Positions 34,087 through 43,492 are shown, numbered from the stretch's first letter. The stretch: 64,000 nt of DNA from Cristatella mucedo (GCA_009760855.2 WPIO01000105.1:1159001-1223000); one strand, 5' to 3'. Notes: generated by a model not told the origin, from the letters alone. Numbers and translations are program-made.

Positions 34087-34954
34087 TCTTATATAATAAC
34101 TCAACAATTTCTATTACAACTGTAGTTTTTTGTGAACTAAGATCTAATAATTTTAAATTCCGATCAGTGACAGTAATTAATATATCCAAAATGGAATCAC
34201 TAGTTATATTATGATACTCAATTGTATTTGGTTCATGTACCATTTGTTCCCATGGATAGAAGTTTTAAGCAAAACTTCTTAGTACTTGTGTTTCAGCTCC
34301 ATTTATGAAACTTGTTCCACTAGCAACCAAATTACAATTTACAAGTACAAGATGTAGATCAGAAACAAAAACTTCATTTTCAGAAATAAAATTAGCATTA
34401 GGTGTACAAACGACTTTATTTGTTATACTTGGATTTATTGTTGAAAACTTTGAATCTGTTGTATGAGCATCACTAGTAAAACCAAGAACACTAGAAACAG
34501 TTATATGACCTACCAGCAAGAAAACTCCAACAATTAATCCAAGAATTAGAAGTAGAAGCATTACAACCTAACTCAAAATTATCTGTAGTTGCTCCTGATT
34601 GTGTAATAGAGTTATTAATGATATCTAAAATACCAATATTTACATCATCCGATTTAGCAGAGTAAATTTCAGGTCTTATTGTTATTGTTTGTTCAGATCT
34701 ACCTGACGCTCTATAAACCTGAGTATTATTAGAATCTTTAATATTTTTAATAAAGTTAGTACCAACAAATTTCTTAAAAAATATCTTAAAATTGTTGTTT
34801 CTTAATAAAATTGGATTATCAATGTGTGTTTTAATAGGATTAGTAGTACCAGTTAAATTAAATACATATCCTTCATTACTTGCTTGACTAGGTTTTCTAA
34901 TACTTTCAACACTCTTACATATATATCATTATCACTTTTAAAAAAATCACTCAT
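34013..34954 (-). pseudogene. Unknown beta-rich structural protein
   Basis: Starts MSDFFKSDNDIYVRV at the ATG at 34954, then continues in other frames with SEQTITIRPEIYSAKSDDVN, later SVLGFTSDAHTTDSKFSTIN, and ends with DILITVTDRNLKLLDLSSQK. The last segment, a beta pair before the end, is frequent in Polinton structural proteins. At least three frame changes. The 3' end overlaps the start of the penton-like gene, so the true end is uncertain. Function unknown; the virion gene context suggests a capsid or vertex role. Confidence 0.45.
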
Positions 34955-34955
34955 T

Positions 34956-34965
34956 TCTATATAAT
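34956..34965 (-). promoter_or_regulatory. ATG-proximal TATATAGA motif
   Basis: ATTATATAGA on the minus strand, 1 base upstream of the ATG at 34954. Confidence 0.5.
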
Positions 34966-35959
34966 ATATAAAATATTATTTATCTTTGCAACATAAGACT
35001 TTGGAACTTTTCTAGACCTAGAAAGATAATAAACAGCAGAACTAATATAATTTACAACTCCTTTATTTCCAGCAGCAAGTTCACGCTACCATAAATATAT
35101 CTCATCAAAAACTTCCTTTTCACTACTTGCAGCTAATGGAATTAGTTCTACTCCTTGATCTGTTGCTTCTGGTTTAAAATTCTGGTTTAAAAGAAACTCC
35201 AAAATTGTTTCTTCTGCTTCTGTTCTTTTCTTCTTTGAATGTAATTCTGTAAAGACATTGAAAAGAGCGCCATCAAATTTGTTTTTTCTTCTTCATTAGG
35301 ATTGTTTACGGCATCTCTTATGTTAACAGATGCATCTCTTTTAGCAACAAGTTTGAGAAGAATTTCTTCATCAGTTGGTGGTTTGACTTGAACAGGAAGA
35401 GCAGCAATTGCAAGAGGTTCATACTCTTCTATTATTGCCTTTTTCCTTACTGGTTTACCTGTACTTGGATGAACACCAAATGTTTTACCTCCTTGTTTTT
35501 GAAGTATATCATTAGTGTCTTCTTTTCTTGATTAGCTGCACAGGTCTTTGCTGGATGTAATCTTTTAATTGCTATTAGTGGTTTACCATATATAAAATCT
35601 TCAGATAATTTACCTATTACACTAGAAATATCTGTAGGTGTTTTTTCATCTAATGCTTTTTTCATTTGTTCACTCTGTTCCATTTCAATTGCAAGTGTAG
35701 GTCTAAATTTTCTTAGTTTATCAAAAACAATATTACCTGAATTATCAGTTGATTTCTCTAACGCACGTTCATTCAATTCATGTTCCATTCTATCTCTTGA
35801 AGTCATTTCTGCTTCAATTCTTTGTATTTCTTGACCATTACCAAGTGTCGTAGCAACACGTAACTCTTCTAAGTTTCTACGTTTATTTTGTAAGTCAGCT
35901 GCTTCTTGAACACTTCCTTTATAAAGTTTATTTAGACTTGCGTAAATATTTCCATTCAT
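34957..35959 (-). pseudogene. Conserved-looking Polinton protein, unknown function
   Basis: About 334 codons. Begins MNGNIYASLNKLYKGSVQEA with a long helical charged region (NKRRNLEELRVATTLGNGQE), then RKFRPTLAIEMEQSEQMKKA, GKTFGVHPSTGKPVRKKAII and PPTDEEILLKLVAKRDASVN, and ends SAVYYLSRSRKVPKSYVAKI. Frameshifts near 35520 and 35270 and a TAG near 35090. It stands directly after the ATPase gene on the same strand. I think it is one of the conserved unnamed Polinton genes, possibly a scaffold or portal-associated protein, but I cannot name it. Confidence 0.5.
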
Positions 35960-35973
35960 CATTCCTATATCTA

Positions 35974-36621
35974 TCAAGTATTAAAAATAGTTAGTAATTG
36001 TTTTCCTGTACTAACAACAGACCAAAATCTTCCTTCTGATTCAGTTTTAGTTTAGTCAATTACACAATATTCAAATTTATTTCTAGTACAAGAATTAACC
36101 CATTCTTTAAACTGTTTCTTATCTATATCACCAACATACGAATCACCAATATATTCTATATCAGTATTATTTTGGATAAAGATTATAATCATGTTTATAT
36201 TGTTTTTTATTTCTCTTCTAGGAATATTAGTAAAACCTTGAGCAAGATAAAATATATTCAAAATAGTTTACGATTTTTTATTGGTCTTCTGTTATCAAAT
36301 CATCTATTACAACAAGATTCTTACAATTTTTATAAGAATCAACTTCAGGCATAGATCAATTCCATTAACCCAAACATAAGCAGGATTATCTTTAGTCATT
36401 GACATAAGACCACGGTATAACTTTTGATCTAAACTTGAAGCAATGATCGTACAAGTATCATAATTTTAGATACCATAAAATATCCAATTCATTACTAACT
36501 GTGATTTGCCTGTTCCACTTGGTCCAAGTACTCATGCTCTCATAGGTACTTTAGGCAATGGTTCTTAATGTCCAGTATCAGTATCTTGTCCAAAATTAAA
36601 AGCTCTAAGTCTTAACGACAT
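35974..36621 (-). pseudogene. Packaging ATPase (FtsK/HerA superfamily)
   Basis: About 215 codons, the usual size. Walker A VLGPSGTGKSQLVMNW (~36503-36526), Walker B NLVVIDDLI (~36300), and the C-terminal half has AQGFTNIPRREIKNNINMII, the helical segment typical of Polinton ATPases. It pumps DNA into the capsid. Several in-frame stops and frame changes, including one near 36360 and another near 36260. First gene of the virion operon-like block; its ATG is 20 bp from that of a divergent gene. Confidence 0.85.
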
Positions 36622-36641
36622 TTTTCTATATTATAATAGAT
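36622..36641. promoter_or_regulatory. 20-bp bidirectional start region
   Basis: TTTTCTATATTATAATAGAT separates the ATPase ATG (minus) and the Zn-ribbon ATG (plus). Each strand carries the motif (ATATAGA on minus, ATAATAGA on plus) next to its start codon. Confidence 0.55.
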
Positions 36642-36911
36642 ATGGAAATTTATTGTGTTAAGTGTAAAAAGGAATTTATTACAATTAATGAAGAATATGT
36701 TGAAGTAAATAGTACAAAAGGATTAAGGGGTATGGAAAAAGGTGTTTGCACCATTTGCGGAAGTAAGAAATCAAAGTTTGTAAAACTAAAAAGTCAACCA
36801 ATTATAGTTGGTGAAGGTGTATTAGCTCATGGTAAAAAAGGAAGTGGTGTATTAGCAAATCGAAAGAAAGGAACAGGTGTACTAACTCACGGCAAGACAC
36901 TTGGTTCTTGA
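36642..36911 (+). CDS. Zn-ribbon protein (DUF5679-like) with GVLA repeats
   Basis: 89 codons starting MEIYCVKCKKEFITINEEYV, with a second pair VCTICGSKK: the CVKC...CxxC ribbon seen in small Polinton and virus proteins. The C-terminal half repeats EGVLAHGKK, SGVLANRKK and TGVLTHGKT. The frame ends at TGA 36909 but continues open for 20 codons, and after TAA and TGA leads in the same frame into the protease, so an ancestral fusion is possible. Role unknown. Confidence 0.7.
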   Translation: MEIYCVKCKKEFITINEEYVEVNSTKGLRGMEKGVCTICGSKKSKFVKLKSQPIIVGEGVLAHGKKGSGVLANRKKGTGVLTHGKTLGS

Positions 36912-36980
36912 ACAGAAGATAAACAACAAATACTTGCTGAACTAAAAAAGACCATCGACAAAAAAAATAAATAAATAAAA

Positions 36981-37390
36981 TGAACAGCACTAACAGATAC
37001 AGAAATAAATAATTATATAAAATAATCAGATATAAAAAAGTTTAAAGTAGACTTTCCAAGAGATGAACTAAAAAAACACTAGAGAATGAATGTCTAATCT
37101 GTATTACAGGAGAACCATATCTTGCAATATATTACTAGGTAGCACTTAAAAAAGAAGGTAAACAATGTTTTTACTTTGATTCATTTGGAGCTCCACCAAT
37201 GCCAGAAGTAATACATTATTTTGGAGTTATACCAAGCTTTCAGACTTTTAAGCTACAAGAATACAATTAAACAGATTGTGGAAGAAGATGTCTAATCTTT
37301 CTAAAACTAATGCAAGAAGCAGATTTTGAAACAACAATGCAATTATTATGCAGGTTAAACATTTTATTTTCCAGTTATAGAAATCGATAA
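36981..37390 (+). pseudogene. Adenain-like cysteine protease, inactive
   Basis: Maturation protease of Polintons (C5/Ulp1 fold). It starts near ALTDTEINNYI, has VDFPRDEL, then YFDSFGAPPMPEVIHYFGV (37171-37227) and the Cys site TDCGRRCLIFL (37270-37300). Where the family has His-Trp there is Tyr (37133-37135) and a TAG stop (37136-37138). Another TAA precedes the Cys site, and a frameshift occurs near 37075. The catalytic Cys is present but the His is lost, so this copy is dead on two counts. It would have processed capsid and core proteins. Confidence 0.82.
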
Positions 37391-37865
37391 TAAAAAATGT
37401 GTTGTACTTGAAAATTCTTCTGTTGTCATCCCAAAAGGAAAACTTGCTCGTGTTCATATTGAAGAGAAAATTACTAAAGATTCTAAAATTTACTTCAATG
37501 CACGGATATCTATCAGTAAAGATATGAGACCAACTCTAGAAGATATTGTCGATAGAGCAAGTATGAAACTTGAATACAGTGGATATGATTTGTCTCAAAG
37601 ATCAACTATTGAAGTAAGAATTGACTTTGTTAGTAAACCAAGTATATTCTTTGATCAAAAGAACAAACAACTAAAGTTTAATAGTATTGCTGATGTGATT
37701 CAAAAACTTGGTAATGACTTTGCTGTTACTGGTATTCTTGATGGAAGTTATGTAACTAAAGATAAATATAATTCTGAAGAGAGACTTTATATTAGATTGA
37801 AACTAGATCAAGTTAAAGTTTATAGTGTTGTTAAACGAAGTGAAGTCAATCCTACAGAGTACTGA
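37350..37865 (+). CDS. Unknown beta-rich protein after the protease
   Basis: The open frame runs from about 37353 to TGA 37863; the clearest part starts at the ATG at 37524 (MRPTLEDIVDRASMKLEYSG). Upstream in the same frame are ENSSVVIPKGKLARVHIEEK and IYFNARISISKD, so I extend it. No stops inside. The start codon is unclear because the protease end overlaps. Rich in beta-like segments (DGSYVTKDKYNSEERLYIRL). Family unknown; perhaps a virion protein. Confidence 0.5.
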
Positions 37866-37932
37866 GAAAACATAAAACACAAAAACATATAAAACAAAAA
37901 AAACGAAACAAAAATTAGATTAGTTACATTTT

Positions 37933-38176
37933 TTATATCTTTTTTCTAGTTATATCTAACATTCTATCAACAATTCCACGTGCATAGTTTTTAATCTTAT
38001 TCAACTTGCAGGGTTTGATACTTTATCTTTTAGAAAGTCAAATTCTTTTTCTTTACTTCTTAATTGATATTGTAAATCATGTTTCAATGTATCACTTCAT
38101 TTGCATCAGAAACTAACTTATTTAATATTTCATAGCATTCAGAAATTGATTTAACTATTCTATCAACATCCATCAT
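37933..38176 (-). pseudogene. Small helical protein, unknown
   Basis: Starts MMDVDRIVKSISECYEILNK, then after a frame change DLQYQLRSKEKEFDFLKDKV, and ends KIKNYARGIVDRMLDITRKK. Helical and charged. A second, 3'-truncated copy lies on the plus strand at 39143-39281 as part of the inverted duplication. Function unknown. Confidence 0.5.
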
Positions 38177-38442
38177 ATAAATTCCTTTTTTATCATTTAA
38201 TTTATATATAGAAATGGAATATCAAGGAGTACGACTTGATCTCTCAGAACATCAAGTAAAACTAATACATAAATCAACTGAACCTATCTCAATTCGTCTA
38301 AAACATAAAGATCTACCCGGAACTGTTCCAATGCTAGTTACACAAACACAACTAAACAGAATTAAAAAATGTCAAGCAAAAGGAATAGGAATGCAATTCA
38401 ATTTATTTCTTAAACAACTAAAACAAAATAGAAACGTTGGTT
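38038..38442 (+). repeat. Inverted duplication, left arm
   Basis: Nearly identical to the reverse complement of about 38877-39281. It carries the 5' part of the PLA2-like gene on the plus strand and the 5' part of the small helical gene on the minus strand. Confidence 0.9.
38201..38213 (+). promoter_or_regulatory. ATG-proximal TATATAGA motif (duplicate)
   Basis: TTTATATATAGAA immediately before the ATG at 38214; same sequence as at 39106-39118 on the other strand. Confidence 0.5.
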
Positions 38443-38459
38443 CTTTTTGTTGCAAATCA
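38214..38459 (+). pseudogene. Truncated copy of the PLA2-like gene
   Basis: The first ~75 codons match 39105-38881 almost exactly (MEYQGVRLDLSEHQVKLIHK), then the sequence crosses the duplication border near 38443 and continues into unrelated antisense sequence. It lacks the phospholipase domain. Confidence 0.85.
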
Positions 38460-39105
38460 ATCATTCAACATACCACCAATACATTGACCTAACTTGGCTT
38501 TTGCGCTCATAATTGCTACCAAAGTTTTCGCATCTTCACGTACATATGAAGGTTGTTTGGAATATAATGCAATACGAGCAGCAGATTCAGCTAAAGCTAA
38601 ATCAGATACATTTCTTATTTCTGTTCTTCTAGGTTCTGGCATTGATGAAGTTTCCGTATATGTATGATCATGGATCAAACCACGCTTATCCAAATCATTA
38701 ACTTTGATAAGATTCATTCATTCTTTGAGTAAATTTCGTTCCCGGGCCCACATAGCTATAACGTCCAGTATTGTTAAACGAACCACCTGGTACTTCTTCA
38801 GATTTAGCACCTGCAGGCAAACGCATATGCATCTCACGATTACCAGTAAGTTTGCTTAAGGAATCTACTAAACCAGAACCAACGTTTCTATTTTGTTTTA
38901 GTTGTTTAAGAGATAAATTGAATTGCATTCCTATTACTTTTGCTTTACATTTTTTAATTCTGTTTAGTTGTGTTTGTGTAACTAGCATTGGAACAGTTCC
39001 GGGTAGATCTTTATGTTTTAGACGAATTGAGATAGGTTCAGTTGATTTATGTATTAGTTTTACTTGATGTTCTGAGAGATCAAGTCGTACTCCTTGATAT
39101 TCCAT
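38457..39105 (-). pseudogene. Phospholipase A2-like (parvovirus VP1u-type) protein
   Basis: Starts MEYQGVRLDLSEHQVKLIHK at 39105; a basic core-protein-like N-terminus (VTQTQLNRIKKCKAKVIGMQ) is followed by SYVGPGTKFTQRMNE, resembling the YxGPG calcium loop, and after a frameshift near 38705 by DLDKRGLIHDHTYTE, resembling the catalytic HD..Y helix. The C-terminus is helical. In parvoviruses this domain helps the virion leave the endosome, and similar domains are known in adintoviruses. Otherwise unbroken. TATATATAGAA stands before the ATG. Confidence 0.75.
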
Positions 39106-39118
39106 TTCTATATATAAA
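39106..39118 (-). promoter_or_regulatory. ATG-proximal TATATAGA motif (PLA2-like gene)
   Basis: TTTATATATAGAA on the minus strand directly before the ATG at 39105. Confidence 0.55.
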
Positions 39119-39142
39119 TTAAATGATAAAAAAGGAATTTAT

Positions 39143-39281
39143 ATGATGGATGTTGATAGAATAGTTAAATCAATTTCTGAATGCTATGAAGTATTAAATA
39201 AGTTAGTTTCTGATGCAAATGAAGTGATACATTGAAACATGATTTACAATATCAATTAAGAAGTAAAGAAAAATAATTTGA
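39143..39281 (+). pseudogene. Truncated copy of the small helical gene
   Basis: Same beginning as the minus-strand gene at 38176 (MMDVDRIVKSISECYE). It loses similarity near 39281 and has no continuing frame. Confidence 0.8.
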
Positions 39282-39305
39282 TATTATTTTAAACAGTTAA
39301 AAACA

Positions 39306-39315
39306 GTATATAGAA
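39306..39315 (+). promoter_or_regulatory. ATG-proximal TATATAGA motif (HNH 2)
   Basis: GTATATAGAA directly before the ATG at 39316. Confidence 0.5.
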
Positions 39316-39896
39316 ATGAATAAAGATGAAGTCTGTACTACAAGAATTGATCAAGTTGAAGAATTTAGATAAAGATTTCTTGAATTATTGGATTATAACG
39401 CTTTCACTGGAGTCTTCAGATGGAAAACATCTCGTGGCGGAACTGCAAGAGCTGAAGAAGAAGCAGGAAGAACGAGTAATGGCTATAGAAGAATATGAAT
39501 AGATGGAAAGCAATACTTTTCTCACCGTTTAGTATGGTTAATAGTTACTGGCAAAATGCGTTTACATGACATAGACCACATCGATGGAAACACATCAAAT
39601 ACTTCTTTCAACAATTTGCGTGAAGCCACTGCTTCAGAGAATATGAGAAATATAGGAAAAAGAAAAAAAACATATCAGGATTTACAGGAGTTACCTTCAA
39701 CAAAAGTCATAATAAATGGAGAGCATATATTTAAATAGATTATAATAGTATCCATCGTGGATATTTTGGTTCTGCAGAAGAAGCAGCTGTTTTTAGAGAC
39801 ATGGAAGCAATACGTCTTCATTTGGATTTTGCTAGCTTGAATTTCACATACACATTAACAGAGGATAATCAAATTGTTAGATATACTGATTATTAG
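39316..39896 (+). pseudogene. HNH endonuclease with AP2-like domain (2)
   Basis: Second phage-type HNH enzyme. FRWKTSRGGTA and NGYRRI precede HRLVWLIVTGKMRLHDIDHI and DGNTSNTSFNNLREATASEN, the HNH core with its IDHIDG and NNLREA motifs. After a frameshift near 39670 comes SGFTGVTFNKSHNKWRAYI and GSAEEAAVFRDMEAIRLHL, the AP2-like part. In-frame TAA near 39370, TGA near 39498 and TAA near 39736. Not flanked by obvious repeats, and not closely similar to the copy at 26994 in DNA. The final TAG overlaps the stop codon of the converging gene. Confidence 0.85.
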
Positions 39897-40795
39897 TTGC
39901 GACATCTCATTTTAAAATAATCTCTTAGTTTTGAAATTTCATTATATATTTGTTCATGTGTTGCTCCCTGTGCAAACAGATTGGCTAGCAACAGTGCAGA
40001 CTCCGTTTTATAATTGCACGTCTTTTTAGCACCAACAGTGCTACTCTCAACTCTTTTTATGTCTTTCTTCAATTCTTCTGAATAGCTAACACCAGACTCT
40101 TCACATAATTTCCGTCCTTGTTTCAAATACTCTAGCATATTTTTTACTTCTGAATTCTGAACCTTATCGCTTAAATCTATATCAAAACCTTTATCAAGTA
40201 GTTCTATCATATTTCTTATATCTGTAATAGTATTCCTTAATTTTTCGCTCTGCAAACTTAAAGCACGCATTCCTTGCTCATGTGAATCCATTTTAGGTGC
40301 TTTTATAGTATACATAGTTGTATCTACTATCTTTTTTATTTGAGATGCAACAGTAACACATATAGAACCTTTCCCTGCTTCAAGAATTATTTCATTTATA
40401 TAAAAACCTAATTCTAGTGAAGAAACCATTTTTGCCAACCCTTTTTTTCTGACATTGTTTTCCAGAAGACTTGGCCGTATTTTCCTGAGTCAATATCATC
40501 TAAAATTTCATTTATAAATATACCAAGATCTACTATTCCTGTAACACCTGATAGAAATCCCCCTCGAGCTTTAGTAGCACTTCAAATAACTTTAAATGAT
40601 TGTAATACTTTTGGAACTATTTTTGCTATCTTGTTTGAGGCTTGTAGTGACAGTTTCATAGGAATTTTTGGTGCAACTTTTACCAGTGCTTTTAAACCAA
40701 CTTCTGTTGCAGCTGTAACTCCTGACACAACATCTTTGGATGTACTAACTCCTTCATTTATATCTTCAGCTACTCCTTTACCTTTTTTATTATTT
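39893..40795 (-). pseudogene. Unknown helical protein
   Basis: The C-terminal 181 codons are open from 40438 (MAKMVSSLELGFYINEIILE, DLSDKVQNSEVKNMLEYLKQ, NLFAQGATHEQIYNEISKLR). Upstream, after a frame change near 40440 and a TGA near 40590, lies KGKGVAEDINEGVSTSKDVV with VGLKALVKVAPKIPMKLS and GFLSGVTGIVDLGIFINEIL. Together about 300 residues, mainly helical, with glycine-containing hydrophobic stretches that could contact membranes. The start codon was not found. Family unknown. Confidence 0.5.
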
Positions 40796-40853
40796 ATATA
40801 TTTTCAGTAATGGAAAAGGTAAAAAAAATTAATGTATGTAAAAATTATTAAGT

Positions 40854-41627
40854 ATGAATGGTAACTTGATTAAGAACTTAGGTGATCCTGTTGATGCTGG
40901 ATATGCTGTAAATTGAAAGTATATAGATACGAAATTTCTTACAAAGGTTTCTAGATCAATTACTTCTGATGGAGATATTGAAATGAACATTCAGAGGTTA
41001 GTAGATCTTGCTAATCCTATTAATCCTAGTGATGCTGCGACTGAAGATCGTCCTGATACGAAATTACCAATTACAGGAGAAACAATGAATGGAAATTTAA
41101 CTGTAAATGGTGGTATTAAATCCACTAATCCTCCTGTTGGTGATGTTGATTATGATTATAATGTACCAAATAAAGCTTATATTGATGCAAACTTTCTTCA
41201 TTTACATGGAGGAACTGTTAATGGAAATTTAAATACGCAAAACTATTCGATTCGAATTGCAAACGATCCTGTTAATCCTAATGGTGTTAATCTTGGTTAT
41301 TTGAATAGGATAACCAATGGAAATGTTGCAAAAATAACATTTTCAGGATATGTCGATCCAAGTTGGCAAACAAATTCATATGGAGCAAATTATCAAGGAA
41401 AATGGATTGATAATTTATCTAATAATATAATCCCTAGAGCTTTGTTTGTTATTTCAACAGTATACACAGCACCAGATGGTTCTCAACGACTGCTTATTCC
41501 TCTTCCACCAACAGGAATAAGTAATTTTACCTTTCAACTATTTGGAAGTCATAATCTTGACACTAAAAAGATTAATAATGGATTCACCAATTGTATGTAC
41601 ACAAGATCTTTTTACTCAAAAATATAA
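40854..41627 (+). pseudogene. Fibre-like protein 2
   Basis: 257 codons from the ATG at 40854, broken only by one TGA near 40914. Shaft repeats: KNLGDPVDAGYAVN with KYIDTKF, LVDLANPINPSDAATEDRPD, MNGNLTVNGG, NVPNKAYIDANFLHLHGG, and ANDPVNPNGVNLGYLN. The distal domain of about 95 residues has SGYVDPSWQTNSYGANYQGK and LIPLPPTGISNFTFQLFGSH and looks like a globular beta head. This shaft-plus-head design matches tail fibres of phages; receptor binding is inferred. Confidence 0.75.
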
Positions 41628-41681
41628 CTTTATCTGTTAATATAGCATTAACACAATAGACTTTCTAGAAAGGAATTATAA

Positions 41682-41897
41682 TTGAATGGAACTTTGAACT
41701 TTGATTCAAACAGAATAACTGATGTTGAAGAAACTGTAAATTTATTAGAATCTGTTAATAAAGCATTTGTTGATAATAATTATGCAAGAAAAGACTCAGA
41801 TCAGCATATAACTGGTAATTTATCTGCAAACTCAAAAAAGTATGTGAATGCTTTAGATGCTATAAGTGATATTGCAACAAAAATACCTTTCAACTGA
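41682..41897 (+). pseudogene. Fibre-like protein 3 (fragment)
   Basis: About 71 codons from a TTG; the upstream start is not clear. NGTLNFDSNRITDVEETVNL, ESVNKAFVDNNYARKDSDQH and ITGNLSANSKKYVNALDAIS are the same shaft-type repeats as in the preceding gene, without a head domain. It may be a partial duplicate or a broken extension of fibre 2. Confidence 0.55.
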
Positions 41898-41935
41898 AAC
41901 CATTTTCTATAATATTGTTTTTATTTTGTTTTAAT

Positions 41936-42445
41936 TTAAATTAAATACACAGTAGTGGTTGGTGCAGGTTGTGATTGTCCTGCTAGTGCTGCTGCTGTTA
42001 CTTTTTGTCTTGCACTCGTTCCATCACCCAAATCAGATAGAACTGCATAACATTCATCTTTAACAATTCCAGAGATATCAGGTTTAACTCCAGATACTCA
42101 TGGGATAACTGTTGAGAGTGTTGGAAGTTGTGATGCAATCCATGTTGTGTAACCGGAGATTTCAGACGGATCATCCAGAAGAGCATCGACTTTAGCTCTA
42201 ACTCTTGTTTCTAGTTCTGCTGTTACATCTGATAATCCTGCAGTAATTATCTTTTGAGCTTCAATATCAAATTCATCAAGATAGAATTTCTTAACTGATA
42301 CATCAGTCATATATGAAATATCAGAGTCAAGTGATTGTTGATCGTAGGACGTCTTTCTTGATTTAACTAGATAATCAACATACGATTTAAGTAGAGTAGC
42401 ACTGGTTTCAAGGGATGGATTACTAACATCAGATGTTGCTTCCAT
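41936..42445 (-). pseudogene. Unknown protein, 169 codons
   Basis: Starts MEATSDVSNPSLETSATLLK at 42445; helical (RKTSYDQQSLDSDISYMTDV, TAGLSDVTAELETRVRAKVD). One in-frame TGA near 42098, then a further open part with VKPDISGIVKDECYAVLSDL to TAA 41936. It converges on fibre 3, so a partner role (chaperone, base) is conceivable but unproven. CTATAGGAA precedes the ATG. Confidence 0.5.
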
Positions 42446-42488
42446 TTCCTATAGAATAATTATAAAAAATTACATGCACACAAATTAA

Positions 42489-42754
42489 CTATAAACTAAG
42501 CACAATATAATTGCCAAATGCTATTACTCTAGTATTTTTAATACTGATATCTATTTTTTCTTCATATTCATATACTTTATCTCAAGCATTACAAATATCT
42601 ATAAGACTCAAAATAATTAATCCATCTAATTGTGGAATATATTTATAAAGATTGTTTTAAGTGTATCTCTACTAAAACAGTTAAATTTTCTACTGCAAAT
42701 TTCTTCTGCTAATTTTCTAGCGTTTTTACAGCTAAGAATTCTTAAAATTTTCAT
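42489..42754 (-). pseudogene. Tandem paralogue 2, unknown
   Basis: Starts MKILRILSCKNARKLAEEIC; after a frameshift near 42650 continues KYIPQLDGLIILSLIDICNA and EYEEKIDIS, with one TGA. Its beginning and its LDxxxIxxLIxIC segment resemble the gene just upstream (42757-43042), so the two arose by tandem duplication. Confidence 0.45.
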
Positions 42755-42755
42755 T

Positions 42756-42766
42756 ACTATATATAA
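42756..42766 (-). promoter_or_regulatory. ATG-proximal TATATAG motif (paralogue 2)
   Basis: TTATATATAGT on the minus strand directly upstream of the ATG at 42754; it overlaps the stop of paralogue 1. Confidence 0.45.
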
Positions 42767-43042
42767 TTATAAAATGTGTACACCGGATTTTGTTTTGAGG
42801 TTTTAGATTTTTTATTTGCTTCTTCAAGCATTTCATTTATCTTGCTACGAAATTCCATTAGTTTATCACATGTATCACAAATCTCAATAAGAACACTAAT
42901 AAATGAATTATCTAAATTTGGAATAAGTTTATCAAGTGAATGTTTAACTATTCGTTGATATTCTCCTTTTAAGTTTTTGTAAACATATTTTTATTGCCAT
43001 TTCTCTAGATTATACACAGCTAAGAATTCTTGAAATATTCAT
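42757..43042 (-). pseudogene. Tandem paralogue 1, unknown
   Basis: Starts MNISRILSCV, hits TAA early, and after frame changes continues VKHSLDKLIPNLDNSFISVL, IEICDTCDKLMEFRSKINEM. Small helical protein of about 90-95 residues. Same design as 42489-42754. Family unknown. Confidence 0.45.
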
Positions 43043-43081
43043 TTTCTAAATAAGAAAAAGTAATTTTTATTTAATTAAATT

Positions 43082-43492
43082 TTAATCAAGACTTAAATCA
43101 CTATCTTCTTCATCTTCGCTCTCGAATACATCATCATCTTCTTGTTCCCAAAATAAAAGTTCTTCAAGACTTATATCACCTCCACTAATGCTGCAGTAAG
43201 AAAAGTCTAATTCTGATTCAGGAACGTAGTAAGGATCTTCATATGAATCGTCTGAATATTCAGATTCACTGTCTAAACTAGTAATTTCAATAAAATCTTC
43301 AACTTTTGGATTCATCTCTATAGTAGTTGAAATAATTTTATAATTTATATTTAATTTCTCTAGTGACTTGAATAGCTCTATTTCTTCTTGCATATCAACG
43401 TATTTTTATCTACTTCCAGTTTATCTTTATTTGTGCATTTTACTTTTTTTTATAACAATTGGTTTATTGTCTTCGTTCTTTCGTTTTGGCAT
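43082..43492 (-). pseudogene. Acidic protein with basic N-terminus, unknown
   Basis: From the ATG at 43492: MPKRKNEDNKPIVIKKSKMH, a basic start that could be a nuclear signal, then a broken stretch near 43420, then an intact 103-codon part from 43393 (MQEEIELFKSLEKLNINYKI) that becomes very acidic (EEQ-type tail with SLDSESEYS and FESEDEEDSDLSLD). The charge split suggests a DNA-mimic, chaperone or transcription-activation-like protein; no family recognised. It sits directly downstream of polB. Confidence 0.5.

Larger units (their letters stand above)
38877..39281 (-). repeat. Inverted duplication, right arm
   Basis: Partner of 38038-38442. The ~430-bp spacer between the arms is single copy and holds the rest of the PLA2-like gene. 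Confidence 0.9.

Noticed and set aside
38771-39067. 98-codon plus-strand frame
   Set aside because: Exact antisense of the PLA2-like gene.
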